This document shows, one piece after another, positions 1 to 12,477 of a stretch of DNA of 64,000 bases. The translations under genes were made by a program, and so were the position numbers. The notes beneath the pieces are model-generated. The model made no database searches, had not been told where the DNA came from, and saw only the letters and a list, made by a program, of their open reading frames with translations. The DNA lies in assembly GCA_039566865.1 (NCBI GenBank), contig CM076960.1, positions 7,578,501-7,642,500 on the forward strand, given 5' to 3'. This DNA is from Aurelia coerulea. Lineage: Eukaryota; Cnidaria; Scyphozoa; Semaeostomeae; Ulmaridae. Within the stretch, counting starts at the first letter, position 1. Each line of letters begins with the position of its first letter.

Positions 1-2780
1 GGACGATGAGTGCAATGGTCTTTATAGTATAATTTCTAGCTATTAAAGTACGTTAATCCACACTTTTTGTGTTTATATTTTGATTTCTTTAAGAAAATAA
101 ACATTTAATTAATCGATGTTTGTTTATGTAGTGAAGCTAAAATGAGACTAAAGAAAAAACTAATGTCTATAGTAATACTTCGAAAAGTAGTTGCTGCAGC
201 ACTAATATAGTGTTATAAAAGATGTTAGTGGCAGAACTAAAGTTTTAAAGAACGATGAGTGCTAAACGCTCTATAATAAAAATTGTAGCTAATAAAGTAC
301 GTTAATCCATACTTTTTGTGTTGATATTTTGTTTTCTTTGAGAAAATAAACATTTAATTATTCGATGTTTGTTTATGCAGTAAAGCTAAAATTAAAGCTA
401 AAGCAAAAGAAAATACCAATATCTATAGTAATGTATCCGAGAATGATTGCTGCAGCACTAATATAGTGTTATAAAAGATGTTACTGGCAGAACTAAAGTT
501 TTAAAGAACGATGAGTGCAAAATTCTTTATAATATAAATTGTAGCTATTAAAGTACGTTAATCCACAAGTTTTGTGTTTATATTTTGTTTTCTTTGAGAA
601 AATAAACATTCAATTAATCGATGTTTGCTTATGCAGTGAAGCTAAAATTAGACTAAAGAAAAAACTAATGTCTATAGCAATGTTTCGAAAAATAGTTGCT
701 GCTGTACTAATATAGTGTTATAAAAGATGTTACTGGCAGAACTAAAGTTTTATAGGACGATGAGTGCAATAGTCTTTATAATATAAATTGTAGCTATTAA
801 AGTACGTTAATCCATACTTTTTGTGTTGATATTTTGTTTTCTTTGAGAAAATAAACATTTAATTATTCGATGTTTGTTTATGCCGTAAAGCTAAAATTAA
901 AGCTAAAGCAAACGAAAATACCAATATCTATAGTAATAAATCCGATAATGGTTGCTGCAGCACTAATATAGTGTTATAAAAGATGTTACCGGCAGAACTA
1001 AAGTTTTAAAGAACGATGAGTGCAAAACTCTTTATAGTATAATTTCTAGCTATTAAAGTACGTTAATCCACACTTTTTGTGTTTATATTTTGATTTCTTC
1101 AAGAAAATAAACATTTAATTAATCGATGTTTGTTTATGCAGTGAAGCTAAAATGAGACTAAAGAAAAAACTAATGTCCATAGTAATACTTCGAAAAATAG
1201 TTGCTGCAGCACTAATATAGTGTTATAAAAGATGTTAGTGGCAGAACTAAAGTTTTAAAGAACGATGAGTGCTAAACGCTCTATAATAAAAATTGTAGCT
1301 AATAAAGTACGTTAATCCATACTTTTTGTGTTGAAATTTTTTTTTTTCTTTGAGAAAATAAACATTTAATTATTCGATGTTTGTTTATGCAGTAAAGCTA
1401 AAATTAAAGCTAAAGCAAAAGAAAATACCAATATCTATAGTAATGTATCCGAGAATGATTGCTGCAGCACTAATATAGTGTTATAAAAGATGTTACTGGC
1501 AGAACTAAAGTTTTAAAGAACGATGAGTGCAAAACTCTTTATAATATAAATTGTAGCTATTAAAGTACGTTAATCCACAAGTTTTGTGTTTATATTTTGT
1601 TTTCTTTGAGAAAATAAACATTTAATTAATCGATGTTTGCTGATGCAGTGAAGCTAAAATTAGACTAAAGAAAAAACTCATGTCTATAGCAATGTTTCGA
1701 AAAATAGTTGCTGCAGTACTAATATAGTGTTATAAAAGATGTTACTGGCAGAACTAAAGTTTTATAGGACGATGAGTGCAATAGTCTTTATAATATAAAT
1801 TGTAGCTATTAAAGTACGTTAATCCATACTTTTTGTGTTGATATTTTGTTTTCTTTGAGAAAATAAACATTTAATTATTCGATGTTTGTTCATGCCGTAA
1901 AGCTAAAATTAAAGCTAAAGCAAAAGAAAATACCAATATCTATAGTAATGTATCCGAGAATGGTTGCTGCAGCACTAATATAGTGTTATAAAAGATGTTA
2001 CTGGCAGAACTAAAGTTTTAAAGAACGATGAGTGCAAAACTCTTTATAATATAAATTGTAGCTATTAAAGTACGTTAATCCACAATTTTTGTGTTTATAT
2101 TTTGTTTTCTTTAAGAAAATAAACATTTAATCAATCGATGTTTGTTTATGCAGTGAAGCTAAAATGAGACTAAAGAAAAAACTAATGTCTATAGTAATAT
2201 TTCGAAAAATAGTTGCTGCAGCACTAATATAGTGTTATAAAAGATGTTAGTGGCAGAACTAAAGTTTTAAAGAACGATGAGTGCTAAACGCTCTATAATA
2301 TAAATTGTAGCTAATAAAGTACGTTAATCCATACTTTTTGTGTTGATATTTTGTTTTCTTTGAGAAAATAAACATTTAATTATTCGATGTTTGTTGATGC
2401 AGTAAAGCTAAAATTAAAGCTAAAGCAAAAGAAAATACCAATATCTATAGTAATGTATCCGAGAATGGTTGCTGCAGCACTAATATAGTGTTATAAAAGA
2501 TGTTACTGGCAGAACTAATGTTTTAAAGAACGATGAGTGCAAAACTCTTTATAATATAAATTGTAGCTATTAAAGTATATTAATCCAAAACTTTTGTTTT
2601 TATATTTTGCTTTCTTTAAGAAAATAAACATTTAATTAATCGATGTTTGTTTATGTAGTGAAGCTAAAATGAGACTAAAGAAAAAGCTAATGTCTATAGT
2701 AATGTTTCGAAAAATAGTTGCAGCAGTACTAATATAGTGTTATAAAAGATGTTACTGGCAGAACTAAAGTTTTAAAGGAC
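1..2780 (+). repeat. Four-monomer HOR (~1.01 kb), 249/256 alternation
   Basis: Monomer starts at 5, 254, 510, 759, 1015, 1264, 1522, 1771, 2027, 2276 and 2532 alternate 249 and 256 (one 258) bp. Units 5-1014 and 1015-2026 match monomer for monomer, including the rare TTTATAGTATAATTTCTAGC start and the AAGTTTTGTG third monomer. The third unit follows for two monomers and then diverges. The 258-bp unit (1264-1521) contains a T-run near 1335 that looks like a replication or sequencing slip. Confidence 0.9.
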
Positions 2781-3278
2781 GATTAGTTCAATACTCTTTA
2801 TAATATAAATTGTAGCTATTAAAGTACGTTAATCAACACTTTTTGCGTTTATATTTTGCTTTCTTTGAGAAAATAAACATTTAATTGATCGATGTTTGTT
2901 TATGCAGTAAAGCTAAAATGACACTAAAGAAAAAACTAAAGTGTAGAGTAATTTTTACAACAATGGTTGCTGCAGCACTAATTTAGTGCTATAAAAGATG
3001 TTACTGGCAGAACTAAAGTTTTAAAGAACGATGAGTGCAAAACTCTTTATAATAGAAATTGTAGCTATCAAAGTATATTAATCCAAAACTTTTGTGTTTA
3101 TATTTTGATTTCTTTAAGAAAATAAACATTTAATTAATCGATGTTTGTTTATGTAGGGAAGCTAAAATGAGACTAAAGAAAAAGCTAATGTCTATAGTAA
3201 TGTTTCGAAAAATAGTTGCAGCAGTGCTAATATAGTGTTATAAAAGATGTTACTGGCAGAACTAAAGTTTTATAGGAC
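2781..3278 (+). repeat. Two-monomer segment absent from the distant copy
   Basis: Monomers 2781-3029 and 3030-3278 (498 bp) interrupt the otherwise colinear match between the start of the window and 46.1 kb. The distant copy runs from the equivalent of 2780 straight to the equivalent of 3279, between 48876 and 48877. The segment is therefore a two-monomer gain here or loss there. The gain or loss of whole monomers is typical of unequal exchange. Confidence 0.8.
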
Positions 3279-3534
3279 GATGAGTGCAATAGTCTTTATA
3301 ATATAAATTGTAGCTATTAAAGTACGTTAATCCACACTTTTTGTGTTTATATTTTGTTTTCTTTAAGAAAATAAACATTTAATATTTCGATGTTTCTTTA
3401 TGCAGTAAAGCTAAAAATAAAGCTAAAGCAAAAGAAAATACCAATGTCTATAGTAATGTATCCGAGAATGGTTGCTGCAGCACTAATATACTGCTATAAA
3501 AGAAGCTACTGGCAGAACCATAGTTTAAATGCAC

Positions 3535-3642
3535 GATGAGTGCAATACCCTTGATAATAAAAATTGTGGCAACTAAAGTACGTTAAAGTACAAATATAGT
3601 GTTATAAAAGATGTAACTGGCAGAACTAAAGTTTTAAAGAAC
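3535..3642 (+). repeat. 108-bp truncated monomer, copy 1
   Basis: The unit runs GATGAGTGCAATACCCTTG, GTGGCAACTAAAG, ACGTTAAAGTACAAATATAG and then straight to TATAAAAG. The interior from ATCCAC to GCTGCAG, about 141 bp, is missing. The right side of the junction, AGTACAAATATAG, resembles AGTACTAATATAG of full monomers, so the break may lie at an AGTAC match. Confidence 0.93.
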
Positions 3643-4636
3643 CATGAGTGCAAAACTCTTTATAATATAAATTGTAGCTATTAAAGTACGTTAATCTACA
3701 ATTTTTGTGTCTATATTTTGTTTTCTTTGAGAAAATAAACATTTAATTAATCGATGTTTGCTTATGCAGTAAAGCTAAATTGAGACTAAAGAAAAAACTA
3801 ATGTCTTTAGTAATGTTTCGAAAAAGAGTTGCTGCAGCAATAATGTAGTGTTATAAAAGATGTTACTGGCAGAACTAAAGTTTTAAAGAACGATGAGTGC
3901 AAAGCTCTTTATAATATGAATTGTAGCTATTAAAGTACGTTAATCCACAATTTTTGTGTTTATATTTTGTTTTCTTTAAGAAAATAAACATTTAATTAAT
4001 CGATGTTTGCTTATACAGTAAAGCTAAAATGAGACTAAAGAAAAAACTAATGTCTATAGTAATATTTCAAAAAATAGTTGCTGCAGTACTAATATAGTGT
4101 TATAAAAGATGTTACTGGCAGAACTAAAGTTTTAAAGGACGATTAGTTCAATACTCTTTATAATATAAATTGTAGCTATTAAAGTACGTTAATCAACACT
4201 TTTTGCGTTTATATTTTGCTTTCTTTGAGAAAATAAACATTTAATTGATCGATGTTTGTTTATGCAGTAAAGCTAAAATGACACTAAAGAAAAAACTAAA
4301 GTGTAGAGTAATTTTTACAACAATGGTTGCTGCAGCACTAATTTAGTGCTATAAAAAAGTTACTGGCAGAACTAAAGTTTTAAAGAACAATGAGTGCAAT
4401 ACTCTTTATAATATAAATTGTAGCTATTAAAGTATATTAATCCACAATTTTTGTGTTTATATTTTGCTTTCTTAAAGAAAATAAACATGTAATTAATCGA
4501 TGTTTGCTTATGCAGTAAATTTAAAATGAGACTAAAGAAAAAACTAAAGTGTAGAGTAATTTTTACAACAATGGTTGCTGCAGCACTATTTTAGTGCTAT
4601 AAAAAAGTTACTGGCAGAACTAAAGTTTTAAAGAAC

Positions 4637-4744
4637 AATGAGTGCAATACCCTTGATAATAAAAATTGTGGCAACTAAAGTACGTTAAAGTACAAATATA
4701 GTGTTATAAAAGATGTTACTGGCAGAACTAAAGTTTTAAAGAAC
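4637..4744 (+). repeat. 108-bp truncated monomer, copy 2
   Basis: This unit has the same internal junction as the copy at 3535 but begins AATGAGTGC and follows a different upstream monomer. The start box was therefore exchanged after the deletion arose, which shows recombination to the left of the junction. Confidence 0.92.
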
Positions 4745-6235
4745 CATGAGTGCAAAACTCTTTATAATATAAATTGTAGCTATTAAAGTACGTTAATCTA
4801 CAATTTTTGTGTTTATATTTTGTTTTCTTTAAGAAAATAAACATTTAATTAATCGATGTTTGTTTATGCAGTGAAGCTAAAATGAGACTAAAGAAAAAAC
4901 TAATGTCTATAGTAATATTTCGAAAAATAGTTGCTGCAGCAATAATATAGTGTTATAATAGATGTTACTGGCAGATATAAAGTTTTAAAGAGCGATGAGT
5001 GCAAAACTCTTTATGATATAAATTGTAGCTATTAAAGTACGTTAATCCACAATTTTTGTGTTTATATTTTGTTTTCTTTGAGAAAATAAACATTTAATTA
5101 ATCGATGTTTGCTTATGCAGTAAATTTAAAATGAGACTAAAGAAAAAACTAAAGTGTAGAGTAATTTTTACAACAATGGTTGCTGCAGCACTAATTTAGT
5201 GCTATAAAAAAGTTACTGGCAGAACTAAAGTTTTAAAGAACAATGAGTGCAATACTCTTTATAATATAAATTGTAGCTATTAAAGTATATTAATCCACAA
5301 TTCTTGTGTTTATATTTTGCTTTCTTTAAGAAAATAAACATGTAATTTATCGATGTTTGTTTATGCAGTGAAGCTAAAATGAGACTAAAGAAAAAACTAA
5401 TGTCTATAGTAATGTTTCGAAAAATAGTTGCTGCAGTACTAATATAGTGTTATAAAAGATGTTACTGGCAGAACTAAAGTTTTATAGGACGATGAGTGCA
5501 ATAGTCTTTATAATATAAATTGTAGCTATTAAAGTACGTTAATCCACACTTTTTGTGTTTATATTTTGTTTTCTTTAAGAAAATAAACATTTAATTAATC
5601 GATGTTTGTTTATGCAGTGAAGCTAAAATGAGACTAAAGAAAAAACTAATGTCTATAGTAATATTTCGAAAAATAGTTGCTGCAGCAATAATATAGTGTT
5701 ATAATAGATGTTACTGGCAGAACTAAAGTTTTAAAGACGATGAGTGCAATACTCTTTATAATATAAATTGTAGCTATTAAAGTACGTTAATCCACACTTT
5801 TTGTGTTTATATTTTGTTTTCTTTAAGAAAATAAACATTTAATTAATCGATGTTTGTTTATGCAGTGAAGCTAAAATGAGACTAAAGAAAAAACTAATGT
5901 CTATAGTAATATTTCGAAAAATAGTTGCTGCAGCACTAATATAGTGTTATAATAGATCTTACTGGCAGAACTAAAGTTTTAAAGACGATGAGTGCAAAAC
6001 TCTTTATGATATGAATTGTAGCTATTAAAGTACGTTAATCAACACTTTTTGTGTTTATATTTTGTTTTCTTTGAGAAAATAAACATTTAATTAATCGATG
6101 TTTGTATATGCAGTAAAGCTAAAATGAGACTAAAGAAAGAACTAACGTCTATAGTTATGTTTACAACAATGGTTGCTGAAGCACTAATATAGTGCTATAA
6201 AAGAAGTAACTGGAAGAACTAAAGTTTTAAAGAAC

Positions 6236-7728
6236 GATGAGTGCAATACTCTTTATAATATAAATTGTAGCTATTAAAGTACGTTAATCCACACTTTTTG
6301 TGTTTATATTTTGTTTTCTTTGAGAAAATAAACATTTAATTAATCGATGTTTGTTTATGCAGTAAAGCTAAAATGAGAGCTAAAGCAAAAAAAAACTAAT
6401 GTCTATAGTAATGTTTCCGAGAATAGTTGCTGCAGCACTAATATAGTGTTATAAAAGATGTTACTGGCAGAACTAAAGTTTTAAAGGACGATGAGTGCAA
6501 TACTCTTTATAATATAAATTGTAGCTATTAAAGTACGTTAATCAACACTTTTTGTGTTTATATTTTGTTTTCTTTGAGAAAATAAACATTTGCTTAATCG
6601 ATGTTTGTTTATGCAGTAAAGCTAAAATGAGACGAAAGAAAAAACTAATGTCTATTTTAATGTTTCCAAGAATGGTTGCTGCAGCACTAATATAGTGCTA
6701 TAAAAGAAGCTACTGGCAGAACTATAGTTTAAATGCACGATGAGTGCAATACTCTTTATAATAAAAATTGTGGCTACTAAAGTACGTTAAACAACACTTT
6801 TTGTGTTTATATTTTGCTTTCTTTGAGAAAATAAACATTTAATTGATCGATGTTTGTTTACGCAGTGAAGCTAAAATGAGACTAAAGAAAAAACTAATGT
6901 CTATAGTAATGTTTCGAAAAATAGTTGCTGCAGTACTAATATAGTGCTATAAAAGAAGTTACTGGCAGATCTAAAGTTTTAAAGGACGATGAGTGCAATA
7001 CTCTTTATAATATAAATTGTAGCTATTAAAGTACGTTAATCAACACAACACTTTTTGTTTTCTTTGAGAAAATAAACATTTAATTATCGATGTTTGTTTA
7101 TGCAGTAAAGCTAAAATAAAGCTAAAGCAAAAGAAAATACCAATGTCTATAGTAATGTATCCGAGAATGGTTGCTGCAGCACTAATATACTGCTATAAAA
7201 GAAGCTACTGGCAGTTTTAAAACGATGAGTGCAATACCCTTGATAATAAAAATTGTGGCTACTAAAGTACGTTAAACAACACTTTTTGTGTTTATATTTT
7301 GCTTCCTTTGAGAAAATAAACATTTAATTAATCGATGTTTGTTTATGCAGTAAAGCTAAAAATAAAGCTAAAGCAAAAGAAAATACCAATGTCTATAGTA
7401 ATGTATCCGAGAATAGTTGCTGCAGCACTAATATAGTGTTATAAAAGATGTTACTGGCAGAACTAAAGTTTTAAAGGACGATGAGTGCAATACTCTTTAT
7501 AATATAAATTGTAGCTATTAAAGTACGTTAATCAACACTTTTTGTGTTTATATTTTGTTTTCTTTGAGAAAATAAACATTTGCTTAATCGATGTTTGTTT
7601 ATGCAGTAAAGCTAAAATGAGACTAAAGAAAAAACTAATGTCTATAGTAATATTTCGAAAAATAGTTGCTGCAGCACTAATATAGTGTTATAAAAGATGT
7701 TACTGGCAGAACTAAAGTTTTAAAGAAC
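6236..7728 (+). repeat. Second-family block, left copy of a ~1-kb duplication
   Basis: Starts are 6236 (254 bp, GAGAGCTAAAGC insert), 6490, 6739, 6988 (236 bp, internal losses) and 7224 (256 bp). From about 6360 to 7350 this series is colinear with about 11346 to 12345, offset 4,986 to 5,005 bp. Shared rarities include the 254-bp unit, TCTATTTTAATG with TTTCCAAGAATGG, and TTAATTATCGATG. The first half of 6236 and the second half of 7224 do not match, so the duplication ends inside monomers. Confidence 0.8.
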
Positions 7729-10700
7729 GATGAGTGCCAAACTCTCTATAATATAAATTGTAGCTACTAAAGTACGTTAATCCACACTTTATGTGTTTAT
7801 ATTTTGTTTTCTTTGAGAAAATAAACATTTAATTAATCGATGTTTCATTTATGCAGTAAAGCTAAAATGAGACTAAAGAAAAAACTAATGTCTATAGTAA
7901 TGTTCCAAGAATGGTTGCTGCAGCACTAATATAGTGCTATAAAAGAAGTTACTGGCAGAACTAAAGTTTTAAAGGACGATGAGTGCAATACTCTTTATAA
8001 TATAAATTGTAGCTATTAAAGTACGTTAATCAACACTTTTTGTGTTTATATTTTGTTTTCTTTGAGAAAATAAACATTTAATTAATCGATGTTTGTTTAT
8101 GCAGTAAAGCTAAAATGAGACTAAAGAAAAAACTAATGTCTATATTAATGTTTCCAAGAATGGTTGCTGCAGCACTAATATAGTGCTATAAAAGAAGCTA
8201 CTGGCAGAACTATAGTTTAAATGCACGATGAGTGCAATACCCTTTATAATAAAAATTGTGGCTACTAAAGTACGTTAAACAACACTTTTTGTGTTTATAT
8301 TTTGCTTCCTTTGAGAAAATAAACATTTAATTGATCGATGTTTGTTTATGCAGTAAAGCTAAAATGAGACTAAAGAAAAAACTAATGTCTATATTAATGT
8401 TTCCAAGAATGGTTGCTGCAGCACTAATATAGTGCTATAAAAGAAGTTACTGGCAGAACTAAAGTTTTAAAGGACGATGAGTGCAATACTCTTTATAATA
8501 TAAATTGTAGCTATTAAAGTACGTTAATCCACACTTTTTGTGTTTATATTTTGTTTTCTTTAAGAAAATAAACATTTAATTAATCGATGTTTGTTTATGC
8601 AGTGAAGCTAAAATGAGACTAAAGAAAAAACTAATGTCTATAGTAATATTTCGAAAAATAGTTGCTGCAGCACTAATATAGTGTTATAAAAGATGTTACT
8701 GGCAGAACTAAAGTTTTAAAGAACGATGAGTGCAAAATCTCTATAATATAAATTGTAGCTATTAAAGTACGTTAAACAACACTTTTTGTGTTTATATTTT
8801 GTTTTCTTTGAGAAAATAAACATTTAATTGATCGATGTTTGTTTATGCAGTGAAGCTAAAATGAGACTAAAGAAAAAACTAATGTCTATAGTAATGTTTC
8901 GAAAAATAGTTGCTGCAGTACTAATATAGTGTTATAAAAGATGTTACTGGCAGAACTAAAGTTTTAAAGGACGATGAGTGCAATACTCTTTATAATATAA
9001 ATTGTAGCTATTAAAGTACGTTAATCAACACTTTTTGTGTTTATATTTTGTTTTCTTTGAGAAAATAAACATTTGCTTAATCGATGTTTGTTTATGCAGT
9101 AAAGCTAAAATGAGACTAAAGAAAAAACTAATGTCTATATTAATGTTTCCAAGAATGGTTGCTGCAGCACTAATATAGTGCTATAAAAGAAGCTACTGGC
9201 AGAACTATAGTTTAAATGCACGATGAGTGCAATACCTTTATAATAAAATTGTGGCTACTAAAGTACGTTAAACAACACTTTTTGTGTTTATATTTTGCTT
9301 TCTTTGAGAAAATAGACATTTAATTAATCAATGTTTGTTTATGCAGTGAAGCTAAAATGAGAGTAAAGAAAAAACTAATGTCTATAGTAATGTTTCGAAA
9401 AATAGTTGCTGCAGTATTAATATAGTGTTATAAAAGATGTTACTGGCAGAACTAATAGTTTTAAATGCACGATGAGTGCAATACCCTTTATAATAAAAAT
9501 TGTGGCTACTAAAGTACGTTAAACAACACTTTTTGTGTTTATATTTTGCTTCCTTTGAGAAAATAAACATTTAATTGATCGATGTTTGTTTATGCAGTGA
9601 AGCTAAAATGAGACTAAAGAAAAAACTAATGTCTATAGTAATGTTTCGAAAAATAGTTGCTGCAGTACTAATATAGTGTTATAAAAGATGTTACTGGCAG
9701 AACTAAAGTTTTAAAGGACGATGAGTGCAATACTCTTTATAATATAAATTGTAGCTATTAAAGTACGTTAAACAACACTTTTTGTGTTTATATTTTGCTT
9801 CCTTTGAGAAAATAAACATTTAATTGATCGATGTTTGTTTACGCAGTGAAGCTAAAATGAGACTAAAGAAAAAACTAATGTCTATAGTAATGTTTCGAAA
9901 AATAGTTGCTGCAGTACTAATATAGTGCTATAAAAAAAGTTACTGGCAGAACTAAAGTTTTAAAGAACGATGAGTGCAATACTCTTTATAATATAAAATT
10001 GTGGCTATTAAAGTACGTTAAACAACACTTTTTGTGTTTATATTTTGTTTTCTTTGAGAAAATAAACATTTAATTGATCGATGTTTGTTTATGCAGTAAA
10101 GCTGAAATGAGACTAAAGAAAAAACTAATGTCTATAGTAATGTTTCCAAGAATGGTTGCTGCAGTACTAATATAGTGTTATAAAAGATGTTACTGGCAGA
10201 ACTAAAGTTTTAAAGGACGATGAGTGCAATACTCTTTATAATATAAAATGTAACTATTAAAGTACGTTAAACAACACTTTTTGTATTTATATTTTGCTTC
10301 CTTTGAGAAAATAAACATTTAATTGATCGATGTTTGTTTATGCAGTGAAGCTAAAATGAGACTAAAGAAAAAACTAATGTCTATAGTAATGTTTCGAAAA
10401 ATAGTTGCTGCAGTACTAATATAGTGCTATAAAAAAAGTTACTGGCAGAACTAAAGTTTTAAAGAACGATGAGTGCAATACTCTTTATAATATAAATTGT
10501 AGCTATTAAAGTACGTTAAACAACACTTTTTGTGTTTATATTTTGTTTTCTTTGAGAAAATAAACATTTAATTAATCGATGTTTGTTTATGCAGTAAAGC
10601 TAAAATTAAAGCTAAAACTAAAGAAAATACCAATGTCTATAGTAATGTTTCCGAGAATGGTTGCTACAGCACTAATATAGTGCTATAAAAGAAGTTACTG

Positions 10701-11221
10701 GCAGAACTATAGTTTCAATGCACGATGAGTACAATACCCTTTATAATAAAAATTGTGGCTACTAAAGTACGTTAAACAACACTTTTTGTGTTTATATTTT
10801 GCTTCCTTTGAGAAAATAAACATTTAATTATTCGATGTTTGTTTATGCAGTGAAGCTAAAATGAGACTAAAGAAAAAACTAATATCTATAGTAATATTTC
10901 GAAAAATAGTTGCTGCAGCACTAATATAGTGGTAGAAAAAAAGTTACTGGCAGAACTAAAGTTTTAAAGAACGATGAGTGCAATACTCTTTATAATATAA
11001 ATTGTAGCTACTAAAGTACGTTAATCCACACTTTATGTGTTTATATTTTGTTTTCTTTGAGAAAATAAACATTTAGTTAATCGATGTTTGTTTATGCAGT
11101 AAAGCTAAAATGAGACTAAAGAAAAAACTAATGTCTATAGTAATGTTTCCAAGAATGGTTGCTGCAGCACTAATATAGTGCTATAAAAGAAGTTACTGGC
11201 AGAACTTTAGTTTTAAAGGAC
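7729..11221 (+). repeat. Second-family monomers without a clean HOR
   Basis: Fourteen monomers, nearly all 248-250 bp (10468-10723 is 256 bp). Two first-half types alternate irregularly: CAATACTC with GTAGCTATTAAAG, and CAATACCC with GTGGCTACTAAAG and GTTAAACAACAC. Second halves mix AATTGATCG/GTTTCG and TTGCTTAATCG/TTTCCAAG. Many copies carry the perfect dyad AGCACTA-ATA-TAGTGCT. I could not find one multi-monomer period that holds throughout. Confidence 0.8.
8171..8187. repeat. Dyad AGCACTA-ATA-TAGTGCT
   Basis: A perfect 7-bp inverted repeat lies just after GCTGC and just before ATAAAAG in second-family monomers; this is one example. Units with TAGTGTT keep 5 bp (CACTA/TAGTG), and GTACTA units lose a pair. 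Confidence 0.8.
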
Positions 11222-12477
11222 AATGAGTGCAACACTCTTAATAATATGAATTGTAGCTACTATAGTACGTTAATCCAAACTTTTTGTGTTTATATTTTGT
11301 TTTCTTTGAGAAAATAAACATTTAATTATTCGATGTTTGTTTATGCAGTAAAGCTAAAATGAGAGCTAAAGCAAAAAAAAACTAATGTCTATAGTAATGT
11401 TTCCAAGAATGGTTGCTGCAGCACTAATATAGTGTTATAAAAGATGTTACTGGCAGAACTAAAGTTTTAAAGGACGATGAGTGCAATACTCTTTATAATA
11501 TAAATTGTAGCTATTAAAGTACGTTAATCAACACTTTTTGTGTTTATATTTTGTTTTCTTTGAGAAAATAAACATTTAATTAATCGATGTTTGTTTATGC
11601 AGTAAAGCTAAAATGAGACTAAAGAAAAAACTAATGTCTATTTTAATGTTTCCAAGAATGGTTGCTGCAGCACTAATATAGTGCTATAAAAGAAGCTACT
11701 GGCAGAACTATAGTTTAAATGCACGATGAGTGCAATACCCTTTATAATAAAAATTGTGGCTACTAAAGTACGTTAAACAACACTTTTTGTGTTTATATTT
11801 TGCTTCCTTTGAGAAAATAAACATTTAATTGATCGATGTTTGTTTATGCAGTGAAGCTAAAATGAGAGTAAAGAAAAAACTAATGTCTATAGTAATGTTT
11901 CGAAAAATAGTTGCTGCAGCACTAATATAGTGCTATAAAAGAAGCTACTGGCAGAACTATAGAAGTTTTAAAGGACGATGAGTGCAATACTCTTTATAAT
12001 ATAAATTGTAGCTATTAAAGTACGTTAAACAACACTTTTTGTGTTTATATTTTGTTTTCTTTGAGAAAATAAACATTTAATTATCGATGTTTGTTTATGC
12101 AGTAAAGCTAAAATAAAGCTAAAGCAAAAGAAAATACCAATGTCTATAGTAATGTATCCGAGAATGGTTGCTGCAGCACTAATATAGTGCTATAAAAGAA
12201 GCTACTGGCAGAACTATAGTTTTAAAACGATGAGTGCAATACCCTTGATAATAAAAATTGTGGCTACTAAAGTACGTTAAACAACACTTTTTGTGTTTAT
12301 ATTTTGCTTCCTTTGAGAAAATAAACATTTAATTGATCGATGTTTGTTTATGCAGTGAAGCTAAAATGAGACTAAAGAAAAAACTAATGTCTATAGTAAT
12401 GTTTCGAAAAATAGTTGCTGCAGTACTAATATAGTGTTATAAAAGATGTTACTGGCAGAACTAAAGTTTTAAAGGAC
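11222..12477 (+). repeat. Second-family block, right copy of a ~1-kb duplication
   Basis: Starts 11222 (254), 11476, 11725 (252), 11977 (252) and 12229. About 11346-12345 matches 6360-7350. The right copy has small extra pieces (AGAAGTTTTAAAGG at 11962) where the left copy has losses, so the two have drifted by small indels. Confidence 0.78.

Larger units (their letters stand above)
2781..6235 (+). repeat. Mixed monomers with two truncated units
   Basis: Starts at 2781, 3030, 3279, 3535, 3643, 3892, 4141, 4389, 4637, 4745, 4994, 5242, 5491, 5739 and 5987. Most units are 248-249 bp, 3279-3534 is 256 bp, and 3535-3642 and 4637-4744 are 108 bp. Units 2781 and 4141 share the rare start GATTAGTTCAATAC and TTTTTGCGTTTATA. 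Those starting at 4389 and 5242 have AATGAG and AAGTATATTAATC. No clean HOR is repeated within this block, but most of it reappears at 48.9-51.95 kb. Confidence 0.88.

Noticed and set aside
5..40. Hammerhead ribozyme suggested by CGATGAG followed by the GAGT-GCAAT-ACTC hairpin
   Set aside because: The core CTGATGAG is not matched, no GAAA follows the hairpin, and the hairpin is lost in CAAAACTC units. No TCATCAG was seen for the other strand.
1330..1345. T-run in GTTGAAATTTTTTTTTTTC as a regulatory tract
   Set aside because: The matching position at 47,430 reads GATATTTTGTTTTC. It is a single-copy slip or sequencing error.
3535..3642. Insertion of a separate small element at the 108-bp units
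   Set aside because: Both sides of the junction match normal monomer sequence, so it is a deletion, not an insertion.
9382..9570. 62-codon open frame on the minus strand
   Set aside because: It spans two monomers in the AT-rich antisense and is not conserved in other copies.
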